Origin: JABMMZ01 sp964438995
GTDB lineage: Bacteria; Bacteroidota; Bacteroidia; NS11-12g; UBA955
NCBI GenBank assembly: GCA_964438995.1
Contig: CAYTMQ010000002.1
Coordinates: forward strand, 248,001-312,000
DNA: 64,000 nucleotides
Reading direction: 5' to 3'
Shown here: piece after piece, positions 9,301 through 17,247 of the stretch
Layout: every line of letters starts with the position of its first letter
How positions within the stretch are numbered: position 1 is the stretch's first letter
Notes under the pieces: generated by a model
Seen by the model: the letters and a program-made list of their open reading frames with translations, nothing else
The model's database searches: none
What the model was told of the DNA's origin: nothing
Made by a program: the position numbers and the translations under genes

Positions 9301-10763
9301 CCTTGGAAAGATTCTTGTGACACTATACCTTTAGCTGTTATATTTTTGTAGGCATAGTTCATAAAACTCAATTGTGATATTAGTCCATCTACTTCTACAT
9401 TGTAAGTATTCCTTGCCAAACCAGTACCTTTTAATTTCATATCAAAAGCAATGTCATCAATTTTTGCTTCAGGTATGAAATCCTTTAATTTGAAATAATC
9501 TGTTTTCAAAGACCCACTATATTCGGCTTTATCCAAACCATCTTTGTATTTGATGTTGATATCAGATTCAAAAATTCCAATATCAGTTGTAATTTTCCCA
9601 AAAGTAATAAAGTCGTTATAGAAACCAGAGAACATCCCAGTATAAGACAATTTGCCAAGAGCTCTAAAATTATCAGGCATATTGCCCAAAGACAACTTCA
9701 ACAAATCTTTGTAATCTGTTTCAAAATTATCTACTTCAAAATCCAGGATGGTATTTTCAAAATCAGGAAGTCCAGTCATGGTCCAATTACCCTCGTACAA
9801 GGTATTATCAAACATTTTAAGCTTGGTTTTCTTCCCTTTAAGTCTGGTTAAAAACCCCTCGCCAGAGCCAGTCATTTCAATATCTGTATCATACACTTTC
9901 AGATTGTTGCTGAAATAATGCAAGTCTTTGGAGCTAACTATAGAATTGACAATATTGGCTTTCAGTTTTACTTTGTTGTTGAAATCGTTGTAGTCTTTCC
10001 AGTCAGTCGTCATCATTGCAAACTGGTTTTTGATATCGCTATAAGGCGTTACCAAACTTAACTGATCGAACTCAATACCACCTTCATGTATTTTGGTATC
10101 TGCTTTTAAATGATCTAGACGGAAACCACATTTCTCGGTGGTTTCAAAGTGTTCAGTTTGAAAATGTAAAGAATCGTCTACAAGTACAAAATCGGTAATG
10201 TGAGCTTCAATTTTACCAAAACTCATGTTGTTGTAGTTGAAATCCATAAAATCTGGGGTTTCTTCATTCTCTGCGAAATAATCGAAACGACTTCTTTCAA
10301 TGTCAACTACCTTACTTTTTACGGTCCATACAACTTTAGGTTTTTTCGGATCTCTGGGCCCTCCTTTAAAGAAATCTATGAAAAATTCATAGTTATTAAC
10401 GGTATCGCCTTTGTGTTCACCGAACAAAATCTTCGCACCTTCAATGCCTACGTAATTTAAAAAAATGATTTTCTTATTCTTGTCGAAAGTGTGATAGTCC
10501 AGTTTTAATTTTCTAAAATAAAACATGGTATCTTGGCTTTGATCTTCGATGTATACATCTTCCAAAACTGCAGTTTTAAAAAACTCAACATCTAAAGCCC
10601 CTACTCTCACCTTAGTTCCAAGCTCCTTTGACAAATAATCTGTAGCAATATTGGCCAGCCATGTCTGTACTGGTTGACTTCTAAATATGATATATAGAAA
10701 CCCGATGGTAAATAATAATACCAATAAAAAAAATCGCGCTATTTTAGATATTTTTGCAAGCAA
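6372..10763 (-). CDS. tamB: TamB-domain translocation/assembly or lipid-transfer protein
   Basis: 1463 residues, within the range of this family. An N-terminal membrane anchor (about residues 10-30, IARFFLLVLLFTIGFLYIIF) is followed by a very long, repetitive beta-rich periplasmic body. The TamB C-terminal domain includes GGTITWYGDPLDAKLDIAA near residue 1200. TamB/AsmA-like proteins form a hydrophobic groove bridging inner and outer membranes and are linked to outer-membrane protein assembly or phospholipid transport. The start is TTG, since no ATG precedes the anchor. The protein ends in a lysine-rich tail (KKKKKKKD). It is divergent from tsaD, and its possible partner, a BamA/TamA-like protein, is at 52.9-55.2 kb. 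Confidence 0.9.
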   Translation of the reverse strand: MLAKISKIARFFLLVLLFTIGFLYIIFRSQPVQTWLANIATDYLSKELGTKVRVGALDVEFFKTAVLEDVYIEDQSQDTMFYFRKLKLDYHTFDKNKKIIFLNYVGIEGAKILFGEHKGDTVNNYEFFIDFFKGGPRDPKKPKVVWTVKSKVVDIERSRFDYFAENEETPDFMDFNYNNMSFGKIEAHITDFVLVDDSLHFQTEHFETTEKCGFRLDHLKADTKIHEGGIEFDQLSLVTPYSDIKNQFAMMTTDWKDYNDFNNKVKLKANIVNSIVSSKDLHYFSNNLKVYDTDIEMTGSGEGFLTRLKGKKTKLKMFDNTLYEGNWTMTGLPDFENTILDFEVDNFETDYKDLLKLSLGNMPDNFRALGKLSYTGMFSGFYNDFITFGKITTDIGIFESDINIKYKDGLDKAEYSGSLKTDYFKLKDFIPEAKIDDIAFDMKLKGTGLARNTYNVEVDGLISQLSFMNYAYKNITAKGIVSQESFQGSAEVRDDNLDMDFDGEFLSNRAIPVASFKAVVRHSNLATFGFDTTSQNVTGTFVLDFVGRSLDDANGSIYGKDVVIKRNGVKVEIPEMLLKATENVKGKELSFKSDVVDASIAGNFSLNVIDISIMHLLHQLIPAYFEKPKRELPNEDIVFNFNLKDPYSITSLYQPQLELEPCTGEGYYKSSNQTLKFDFRNDRISFDDFVMNGISLSAYKAQNSDLKIDVNVQNITNKEVLHTKDVQVFSSVYGNKIDFEIKGIDTGFKVGMDAQGRVVFVKDSIFLQMSDVNLALDEDIWRLDTNAVCMVSGDYINLENFMFKNQNQIIALNGEFGDNSSNRLDFRVIDFNLKTINFFTKKNNFVNLGGLSNGNVIYKVSNGVGKYASNIKISDFTVEKDTIGDLSVYTGNQTLNSKQHLTVYIDKGLLDSMCIEGDIDFGSKKENLNLYAKLPPSELKVFQPYLSGLFKNMKGEILTKDSLHISGTFSKPVIDGDVLIRNAELWVDYLNVPVKFSAEIQSERNRMTILPFTFFDDKGKSGKAKGYLFHKSFDDFVFNLNLWDLEKFHVLNTNKQQNDLYYGTAYASGKASFNGPFDNLDIKINARTEAGTNFYLPISEGDASGLPSYVHFKTAKKKTQKIESDFPIKSLAMDIEATNDAHVEIIFDETLGDKISGTGSGNIRMEMNKSADFYMFGTYKVESGDYLFTAFDLYNKPFKIKPGGTITWYGDPLDAKLDIAAIYTANVYPTPLLSAVSIANSTGNTTPNQLITVESELFLRGNLFSPEVSFGLNFPKLQQEAGNSSSSLSSIISRIKSDKEEVNRQVFALLLMRQFLPPTFAQVNNDVNAGTSALSSAGSELLSSQLSNWLNKIDPDWKVNVIYKNGTITLPPEYGLMLSSKFFNDKLSFDGSMSSYSTRPNINLEYKLTIKGNVKVKAYTRSSFNTVNTTSISTPITTSGVGIVYTKDFNRFRLFKKKKKKKD

Positions 10764-10783
10764 ATTATACTTCGAGCCTTATG

Positions 10784-10791
10784 CAAATTTA
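10784..10791 (-). promoter_or_regulatory. Candidate -7 box for tamB
   Basis: TAAATTTG on the minus strand matches the Bacteroidota TAnnTTTG -7 element, 21 bases before the tamB TTG start in the 57-base divergent gap with tsaD. No clear -33 TTG is seen at the right distance. Confidence 0.45.
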
Positions 10792-10820
10792 ACCAACCAA
10801 AAAAGAAGTATATTCACAAG

Positions 10821-11831
10821 ATGACACAAAAAGAAGACACTACAATATTGCTTGCTATCGAATCCTCGTGTGACGATACTGCTGCGGCGGTAATTAAGAA
10901 CCGCAAAATACTTGCCAATGTGGTGTCTAGCCAGACAATGCATCAAACCCATGGTGGTGTAATTCCTGAATTGGCTAGCAGAGCTCATCAGCAATACATA
11001 CTACCAGTGGTGCAAAAGGCTCTTGAAACAGCTGGTATTAATTTAAATGATCTCAATGCAATTGCTTACACAAGAGGACCCGGATTGATGGGCTCTCTTC
11101 TGGTTGGTTCTCAATTTGCGAAAGGTTTGGCGCTTGGATTGAACATTCCTATCATTGGTATTCACCATCTTCAAGCCCATGTTGCAGCTCACTATATCGA
11201 CAATGAACAAACACCTTTTCCTTTCCTTTGTTTACTCGTGTCTGGTGGTCATACCCAAATACTATTGGTTAAAGACCATCTAAACATGGAATTGATTGGC
11301 AGCACTATTGACGATGCCGCTGGTGAAGCATTTGATAAAACAGCTAAAATGCTTGGTTTGCCTTATCCAGGTGGTCCTTTGGTAGACAAACTTGCAGAGG
11401 ATGGCAATCCTAAAGCATTTTCTTTTCCAAAATCCAATGTAGATGGGTACAATTACAGCTTTAGCGGACTGAAGACATCATTGTTGTATTTCCTTCAAAA
11501 AAATAGCAAAGAAGACCCTCAATTCATTGAAAAAAACTTGAATGATATTTGTGCATCTATGCGCTATACCATCATAGAAACTTTACTTTCTAAATTTGAA
11601 AAAGCAGCGAAAGATTTAAACATCCAACACATAGGAATTGCAGGTGGTGTGAGTGCCAACCGATTACTTAGAAGACGTTTTGAAGAATTGGGGTTAAAAA
11701 ACAAATGGACCACTTCGATTCCAGCTTTTGAATACTGCACAGACAATGCCGCTATGATAGCAATAGCAGGCCATTATAATTACATCAACAACAAGCTTGG
11801 CAACTTAAACGAATTGCCTTTTGCACGTTAA
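10821..11831 (+). CDS. tsaD: tRNA N6-adenosine threonylcarbamoyltransferase
   Basis: 336 residues of the Kae1/TsaD ASKHA family. It transfers the threonylcarbamoyl group from the adenylate made by TsaC to A37 of ANN-decoding tRNAs, working with TsaB and TsaE. Visible motifs are ESSCDDTAAAV (14-24), HGGVIPELASRAH, the metal-ligand motif H116-x3-H120 in HHLQAH, LLVSGGHTQ, DDAAGEAFDKTAKMLGLPYP, and a C-terminal AGGVSANRLLRR with CTDNAAMIA supplying the Asp ligand. Length and motifs are complete. It is divergent from tamB, and its stop overlaps the convergent glycosyltransferase by 4 bases. Confidence 0.97.
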   Translation: MTQKEDTTILLAIESSCDDTAAAVIKNRKILANVVSSQTMHQTHGGVIPELASRAHQQYILPVVQKALETAGINLNDLNAIAYTRGPGLMGSLLVGSQFAKGLALGLNIPIIGIHHLQAHVAAHYIDNEQTPFPFLCLLVSGGHTQILLVKDHLNMELIGSTIDDAAGEAFDKTAKMLGLPYPGGPLVDKLAEDGNPKAFSFPKSNVDGYNYSFSGLKTSLLYFLQKNSKEDPQFIEKNLNDICASMRYTIIETLLSKFEKAAKDLNIQHIGIAGGVSANRLLRRRFEELGLKNKWTTSIPAFEYCTDNAAMIAIAGHYNYINNKLGNLNELPFAR

Positions 11832-12994
11832 TGTTTAAGACTCTTTAAAGCGTATACGACACGAGAAACTTTGATGGTTTGAATTTCTTTACTGCTGTAC
11901 TTTGTCTTTACTTTTTGATCATCCAAATCAACATGCTCGGGCATAAGTGATATAAATGTCGATTCAACATAAGGCGCATAATTTGCAAATCTTTGCCAAT
12001 TGGTACCGTTAGATACCAAAACTGTATCAGTTTTCGTTAAGACTCCAACATGAGATGTAAACGTGTCTAATGTAAGTAAAGCTCTTGCTTCTCCAATAAA
12101 TGCAAAAGCTTCGTATAATTTTGTTTGATTGACTAGATTTATGATTTTTGGTGAATTCACAGTGTTTACAATATACTCTGCTGCCTCAACACCATTACTT
12201 CCTGCCAATAAAATGATTTTATCAAAATCGTTTAATACTTGCTGAATGGTAGAAGCAAAATGTTCTTTCGACCATGTTTTACTACCAGCACTTGCAACAG
12301 GCACCACAATAAGTGTGTTGTATTTCTTAAAATTCGGGAATAGGGGTTTGAAGGTATATGGCAGCTCAGTTTTATAAATCAAATTGATGAATTCTATGTT
12401 TCTAAAATACTCCAATTTAACTTTATCATTGCTTTTAACAGGATGCGTAAACAAATCATCTGCAAGTTCAAATTTAGGGAAATAGGCGTGGTGCTGAATG
12501 CTCCAAGCATAAGATTGATGGGCTTTAGCTGCCTTTACAATCAAATCATCCATGATGACATTTCTAGTAAACAAAGTTGTCAATGCAACTGAAACATTTA
12601 GTTTGCTAACTGTTTGATACAACTGTTGTCTGTAGTTGACATCGGTCCACTGCTGTTTTTTTACCCAAATTACTTCATCTGCAAAATCAAAATACTCATC
12701 ATACAGAGATTTGATTGCCGCATTGCCAACAAACACAATGGGTTTCTGAGCTTTCTCCAAAATTGTAGGAATAACTTGTTGCCACACCAGAAAATCACCA
12801 ATGTCATCGCATTTCACGATTAATGTGCCTTGTTTGTCTTGTGCATTTTGAGGCAAATCATCAATAAATTGTAAATCTGTTTTCGCTTGAGAGGTGAGCT
12901 TTCTCAGAGATTTCACAGACTTAATTGACGGTAAAATTCCGGAAATAAAGACTTGAAACTTCAGCAACATATCAATGTTTCTTTGCAAACTCAC
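11828..12994 (-). CDS. Glycosyltransferase family 9 (heptosyltransferase-like)
   Basis: 388 residues. The KCDDIGDFLVWQQVIP segment near residue 60 matches the nucleotide-sugar GT9 N-terminal motif, usually R.D.iGD. The second Rossmann half has ILLAGSNGVEAAEYI and the LLTLDTFTSHVGVLTKTDT donor-binding motif typical of heptosyltransferases (usually DTG..H.A). It probably adds a sugar to a lipopolysaccharide or other surface glycan from the cytoplasmic face. The annotated start overlaps the upstream SDR gene by 23 bases. The internal ATG at 12970 (MLLKFQVF) would instead begin just after the SDR stop and is equally plausible. Probably co-transcribed with that SDR. Confidence 0.85.
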   Translation of the reverse strand: MSLQRNIDMLLKFQVFISGILPSIKSVKSLRKLTSQAKTDLQFIDDLPQNAQDKQGTLIVKCDDIGDFLVWQQVIPTILEKAQKPIVFVGNAAIKSLYDEYFDFADEVIWVKKQQWTDVNYRQQLYQTVSKLNVSVALTTLFTRNVIMDDLIVKAAKAHQSYAWSIQHHAYFPKFELADDLFTHPVKSNDKVKLEYFRNIEFINLIYKTELPYTFKPLFPNFKKYNTLIVVPVASAGSKTWSKEHFASTIQQVLNDFDKIILLAGSNGVEAAEYIVNTVNSPKIINLVNQTKLYEAFAFIGEARALLTLDTFTSHVGVLTKTDTVLVSNGTNWQRFANYAPYVESTFISLMPEHVDLDDQKVKTKYSSKEIQTIKVSRVVYALKSLKH

Positions 12995-13838
12995 TGAAGG
13001 TTATGCTTGGCACGCCAAGTTCTTCTTGGGTATCTTCAGCTATAAATTGTTCGTTGTTGTTGTTTAAGGCTTCAGACAATTCGTATATGAATTTATATTT
13101 GATATTGAAATAGCTTAAAATCTTAAGCCAACCCATAGAGAGTTGTTTGATTTTAAGTTTCTCTTGACTAAACTTAACAAACATCTTAGCTGCATCTTGC
13201 ATTTTATAGCAGTCTTTACCTTGAATAAAATACTCTACGTCTTCAGTTCCCAATTGTTTAAATGACAATGCAACCATTCTAGCATAATCCTCGTTGCTTA
13301 TCAGATAAATTGGGAAATTAGATTGACCATATACCAATACTTTTTTCCCTTTTCTATAGGTAGTTAAGAAATTCTCCATAAAGGTACTTGGATAGAAAAT
13401 AGTAGAAGGAATACTAGAATCTCTCACATAGTTTACGGCATCTTTTTTCACTCTAAACACCCACCACATATCTTCACTTTCAACGGTATTGTATTGCAAA
13501 ATTGAAGACATATAGGCAATGCGTTTGATACCTGTTTCCAAGCCAGCGTTTAAGATTTCTCTCAAACCATCTGTTTCAGCATGAAAATCCTCAGCTTTTT
13601 CGTGTAAATCTACACTAAGACTGCAATACACCGCATCAACTTTTCTAAGGAATCTTTTAAGGTCGTGGTGGTACATCCAGTTGCCTTCTTCTAAAATAAC
13701 TTCAGGAGGCAGAATGGCTTTGTCGGCATCTATATCATTGCTCAACACATACACATTAAAGCCCGCATCTATCAGGGCTTTTGTAACGGGCAATCCTAGA
13801 AATCCAGTAGCCCCAAATACAGCAATGTTCTTCAGCAT
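12972..13838 (-). CDS. NAD(P)-binding SDR/NmrA-like oxidoreductase
   Basis: 288 residues with an N-terminal Rossmann motif GATGFLG (residues 9-15) and the atypical SDR layout seen in NmrA and DUF2867-type proteins. The usual YxxxK catalytic pair is not evident, although IAYMSSILQYN lies where the Ser/Tyr region would be. The substrate is unknown. The downstream glycosyltransferase overlaps its 3' end, which suggests a shared transcript and perhaps a role in surface glycan or quinone-related chemistry, but this is only context. Confidence 0.8.
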   Translation of the reverse strand: MLKNIAVFGATGFLGLPVTKALIDAGFNVYVLSNDIDADKAILPPEVILEEGNWMYHHDLKRFLRKVDAVYCSLSVDLHEKAEDFHAETDGLREILNAGLETGIKRIAYMSSILQYNTVESEDMWWVFRVKKDAVNYVRDSSIPSTIFYPSTFMENFLTTYRKGKKVLVYGQSNFPIYLISNEDYARMVALSFKQLGTEDVEYFIQGKDCYKMQDAAKMFVKFSQEKLKIKQLSMGWLKILSYFNIKYKFIYELSEALNNNNEQFIAEDTQEELGVPSITFSEFAKKH

Positions 13839-13960
13839 CGGTTTAAAACGGTGTAAAAATACAGATAATATAACACATTACAGAATGTAATAGTTTTGTC
13901 AAAAATAAACGATTCAAGCTTATTTGACCAAACTCTGACTTTATTTTTTTTCAAACAACT

Positions 13961-13968
13961 TACCTTTG
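13961..13968 (+). promoter_or_regulatory. -7 box TACCTTTG before the PKD/T9SS tandem
   Basis: An exact TAnnTTTG match ending 16 bases before the ATG at 13985. A -33 TTG at the expected spacing is not obvious. Confidence 0.55.
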
Positions 13969-13984
13969 TTAAAAATTCAAGCGT

Positions 13985-15445
13985 ATGAAATTTAGACTAT
14001 TACTAGTTATCACTTTATCTATATGTCAATTTGTATATGGGGTTCGACCAACGGTCCAATCTAGCAATTTTAAAGTTAGAGATACTTCTTGTATCTCAGC
14101 GACTTTAACTTGGACATCTGGTAATGGCAATGCAAGACTTATTGTTGGCAAAGAAGGCAATAGTTCTAATTTCACACCTAATGATGGTCAAAGTTATCAA
14201 CCAAGCTCTGCATTTGGAAGCTATATGGTAGATGCAAATGGAACTTCTGCAGTATACAATGCCAATGGAACAAATTTCGTTAACATAACCAATTTAAAAG
14301 AAGGCACAACCTATACATTCTATATTTTTGAACACGATAATGGTAGTGCAAATCCTCTATATTTAACAACAAATGCACCTTCTATTACCTTTACAACTTA
14401 TAAGACTACCTTAAACTTTAACCTTTTTCACATAGATTCCTGTCGGATGACAAATGTGGTGAGATTAACCAATCTATCATCTACTACTAACCCAAGGCAA
14501 ACTTTCTATTTTACGGATGGCATAAAAAACTACAATGCTGATAAACCTATTGAAATTCATATTAATGCTTCTGGATACTATCCTCTGAAAATAAATACTA
14601 CAAAGTACGATGGTTGTTCGATGACATTAACAAAAGAAGCCAAAATTTTCCCTAAACAACTAGCTAATTTTTCGCATTTAAAAAGTAGTGACACCATCAA
14701 AGATTACCCTAAACATGTCTTTAATTTGTCAACTAAAGGAAATTTAGCGCCTTTCCCAATAGGAGTTACATACTCTTGGGATTTTGGAGATAACACGATT
14801 TCATATGTAGCAAAACCAATTAAATCATATGTTAAGCCTGGCATTTATAAAATCAGTTGTGAGCTAGGTATCACATCTTATGCAAAAATGACTGCCTGCA
14901 AAGACACGATATACAAACATCTAATTGTTAAACCCTATCCTTATTTGGATTTAAAATGGGATAGAGATACCATTTTTAAAAACACCGACCATTATGTTGC
15001 AAGTGTAAATAGTGATAGCGCAATTCAACTTAAATGGTATTTTGGAGATGGTGATTCAAGTGATAACGATACTACAAATCATATCTACACATCCACTGGC
15101 GTTTATACGATACGCCTGCATGTTAAAACAAACTATGGATACGAGGGTGACACTACAAGAAAAGTTGTTGTGATTGAAAATACTGTTGATTTAAAACAAA
15201 CTTCAAAAAACAAAATTACTATTGGACCAAATCCAAGTTCTAAAGTCGTTACTTTGTCCAACATCAACAACAGTCATTTAATGGTGTATATATTCAATCA
15301 GAATGGTCAGTTGATACAACAGTTGACTACTAAAGAACCATTAACTGACATATCATTTGAGAATTATCCTTCAGGTATTTACACATTTAAAATAATTGAA
15401 AATGAACAAACTGTGCTTGAAGAAAAAATTTCAATATCCAAATAA
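13985..15445 (+). CDS. Secreted Fn3/PKD protein with T9SS C-terminal sorting domain (tandem copy 1)
   Basis: 486 residues. A Sec signal peptide (about 1-19, ending QFVYG) precedes a fibronectin type III-like domain (about 20-140, with LTWTSGNGNARLIVGKEG and FYIFEHDNG). Then come two PKD-like domains, with WDFGDN near residue 265 and WYFGDGDSS near residue 351. The C-terminus (about 410-486) has the type A sorting signature: IGPNPSS, an I..NGQLI turn and YPSGIYTFKII. The protein should cross the outer membrane through T9SS and be surface-attached or released. Its function is likely adhesive or structural. A paralogue lies 22 bases downstream. Confidence 0.85.
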   Translation: MKFRLLLVITLSICQFVYGVRPTVQSSNFKVRDTSCISATLTWTSGNGNARLIVGKEGNSSNFTPNDGQSYQPSSAFGSYMVDANGTSAVYNANGTNFVNITNLKEGTTYTFYIFEHDNGSANPLYLTTNAPSITFTTYKTTLNFNLFHIDSCRMTNVVRLTNLSSTTNPRQTFYFTDGIKNYNADKPIEIHINASGYYPLKINTTKYDGCSMTLTKEAKIFPKQLANFSHLKSSDTIKDYPKHVFNLSTKGNLAPFPIGVTYSWDFGDNTISYVAKPIKSYVKPGIYKISCELGITSYAKMTACKDTIYKHLIVKPYPYLDLKWDRDTIFKNTDHYVASVNSDSAIQLKWYFGDGDSSDNDTTNHIYTSTGVYTIRLHVKTNYGYEGDTTRKVVVIENTVDLKQTSKNKITIGPNPSSKVVTLSNINNSHLMVYIFNQNGQLIQQLTTKEPLTDISFENYPSGIYTFKIIENEQTVLEEKISISK

Positions 15446-15467
15446 AACTTTAAATTTGACTTAAGTT

Positions 15468-17189
15468 ATGACTAATAGATATTTACTAATTTTCCATTTA
15501 CTTATCTGTCAATTTGCATTTGCTGCGCGTCCAACAGTAAATCCCAGTAATCTATATATCAGCACAACCAATTGCACCTCTTTAACATTAACATGGAGCA
15601 ATGGCAATGGCAACGCCAGAATGGTTATTGGAAGAGAAGCCAATAGTATCTCTTTTGTTCCAACCGATGGTGTTGTTTATTCTGGAGCAAATGCTGCCTT
15701 TGGTTCTGGCTTAGCTGTGGGTACTTCAAACGATCACTATGTTTTAATGAACGGTGTTGGTTCTAGTAGTTTAACCATTTCCAATTTAAAAGCTGGTACA
15801 ATGTATTACTTCTCGATATTCGAACATGACAACAATGGTTCAAATGTCGAGTACTTAACATCAAATGCGCCTAGTATTAGTATCACTACATACAACACTA
15901 CATTAAATTTTAGCATCTCTAGGTTAGACTCATGCGAAAGTTCAAACTTAGTGAGATTGACCAACAATTCTAGCAGTTCAATTCCTGGTCAAACTTTTAC
16001 TTACTATGCAAACAATCAAACCTATAATGCAGATGTTCCGATTGATCTTCACTTAAATGGCTCTGGATATATAAACATTACCATCAATGCAAGCAACACC
16101 AAAGGCTGTCCTAGTCAATTAACCAAAGTGACTAAAATATTCCCTAAAGAGATTGGCAGCTTTGATTTTAAGAACAATCCTGATACCATTCAAAATTATT
16201 TGGGACATCTTTTTAAAATGACCTGTTCTATTAAATTAACGCCATTTCCAGTAGGTGTAACATACCATTGGACCCTTGGTGATGGCGATACATCTCTATT
16301 TCAAAAAGTTCAAAAAAAGTACGCCGAGTCAGACACCTATAAAATTCGTTGTATTTTGAATTATAAATCCTATTCGCAAGCAACACCTTGTAAAGACACA
16401 CTATACACGCATTTTATATTAGGACCAAATCCTTACCAAGATTTACAATGGGGAAGAGATACCATATATGAAGATTACGACGATTATGTTGCAAGCGTCA
16501 ACAGTGATAGAGCTACTATATTAAAATGGTACTTTGGAGATGGTGACTCAAGTTCAAATGATACAACGAGTCATATTTACTACAACCCTGGAACCTATAC
16601 TGTTCGATTGCATATAAAAACCAATTTTGGATTCGAAGGAGATACCTCTCGAAATGTTGTTGTGCTTCATAAACAACTAATTTTTCAAAATTTGAAATTA
16701 AACAATGGCCCATTTTACAACAATGTAAGCAGTACTTTTGCAACTTATAACAACAAGCATGTAGAATCTTTCATTTGGTATTTTGGTGACGGTGATTCAT
16801 CTATTAACACTACTGAAGCCACCCACACGTACGTCAATGCTGGCACATATTCTATTAAGTTGAAAGTAAAAACCTTTTCAGGAACATTGATTGATAGCAC
16901 CAAACAAGTAATCATTGACAAAAACCCTGTTTCAATTGAACAGCAAACGTATCTGTCAATAAAAATTGGTCCTAATCCAAGTAATAATCATATCAACATT
17001 TCAAACCCTACAAAAGCAAACTTGGATATTGCTATTTACAATTCTAATGGACAATTGATGCACAAAGGTAGCATTCAAGAAACGACCCAAAGCATTGACA
17101 TCTCTAAGTTTAATAATGGAGTATACTCGATTGTGATTTTGGAAAATGGAACTGTTTTAGGCAGTCAGAATTTAAGTATAACGAAATAA
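15468..17189 (+). CDS. Secreted Fn3/PKD protein with T9SS C-terminal sorting domain (tandem copy 2)
   Basis: 573 residues and clearly a duplicate of the preceding gene: same signal peptide style (LLICQFAFA), same Fn3-like domain (LTWSNGNGNARMVIGREAN, FSIFEHDNN) and same architecture. It has one additional PKD domain. The PKD cores are WTLGDGDTS (about 268), WYFGDGDSSSNDT (about 354) and WYFGDGDSSINTT (about 437). The type A sorting tail begins at KIGPNPSNNHINIS and ends NGVYSIVILENG. The extra PKD unit is the main difference, so the pair grew by domain duplication. It ends in a terminator hairpin that overlaps the valS stop. Confidence 0.85.
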   Translation: MTNRYLLIFHLLICQFAFAARPTVNPSNLYISTTNCTSLTLTWSNGNGNARMVIGREANSISFVPTDGVVYSGANAAFGSGLAVGTSNDHYVLMNGVGSSSLTISNLKAGTMYYFSIFEHDNNGSNVEYLTSNAPSISITTYNTTLNFSISRLDSCESSNLVRLTNNSSSSIPGQTFTYYANNQTYNADVPIDLHLNGSGYINITINASNTKGCPSQLTKVTKIFPKEIGSFDFKNNPDTIQNYLGHLFKMTCSIKLTPFPVGVTYHWTLGDGDTSLFQKVQKKYAESDTYKIRCILNYKSYSQATPCKDTLYTHFILGPNPYQDLQWGRDTIYEDYDDYVASVNSDRATILKWYFGDGDSSSNDTTSHIYYNPGTYTVRLHIKTNFGFEGDTSRNVVVLHKQLIFQNLKLNNGPFYNNVSSTFATYNNKHVESFIWYFGDGDSSINTTEATHTYVNAGTYSIKLKVKTFSGTLIDSTKQVIIDKNPVSIEQQTYLSIKIGPNPSNNHINISNPTKANLDIAIYNSNGQLMHKGSIQETTQSIDISKFNNGVYSIVILENGTVLGSQNLSITK

Positions 17190-17211
17190 AGAGGCTTATC
17201 AATATTGAATC

Positions 17212-17247
17212 AATGAGCGGTAATTACTGACCGCTCATTAATTTTTT
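17212..17247 (+). terminator. Terminator hairpin overlapping the valS 3' end
   Basis: A perfect 10-bp stem AATGAGCGGT (17212-17221) / ACCGCTCATT (17230-17239) with an 8-base loop, followed on the plus strand by AATTTTTTT. The loop contains the valS stop codon, read on the minus strand, and the right arm encodes its last residues (MSG). Confidence 0.85.
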
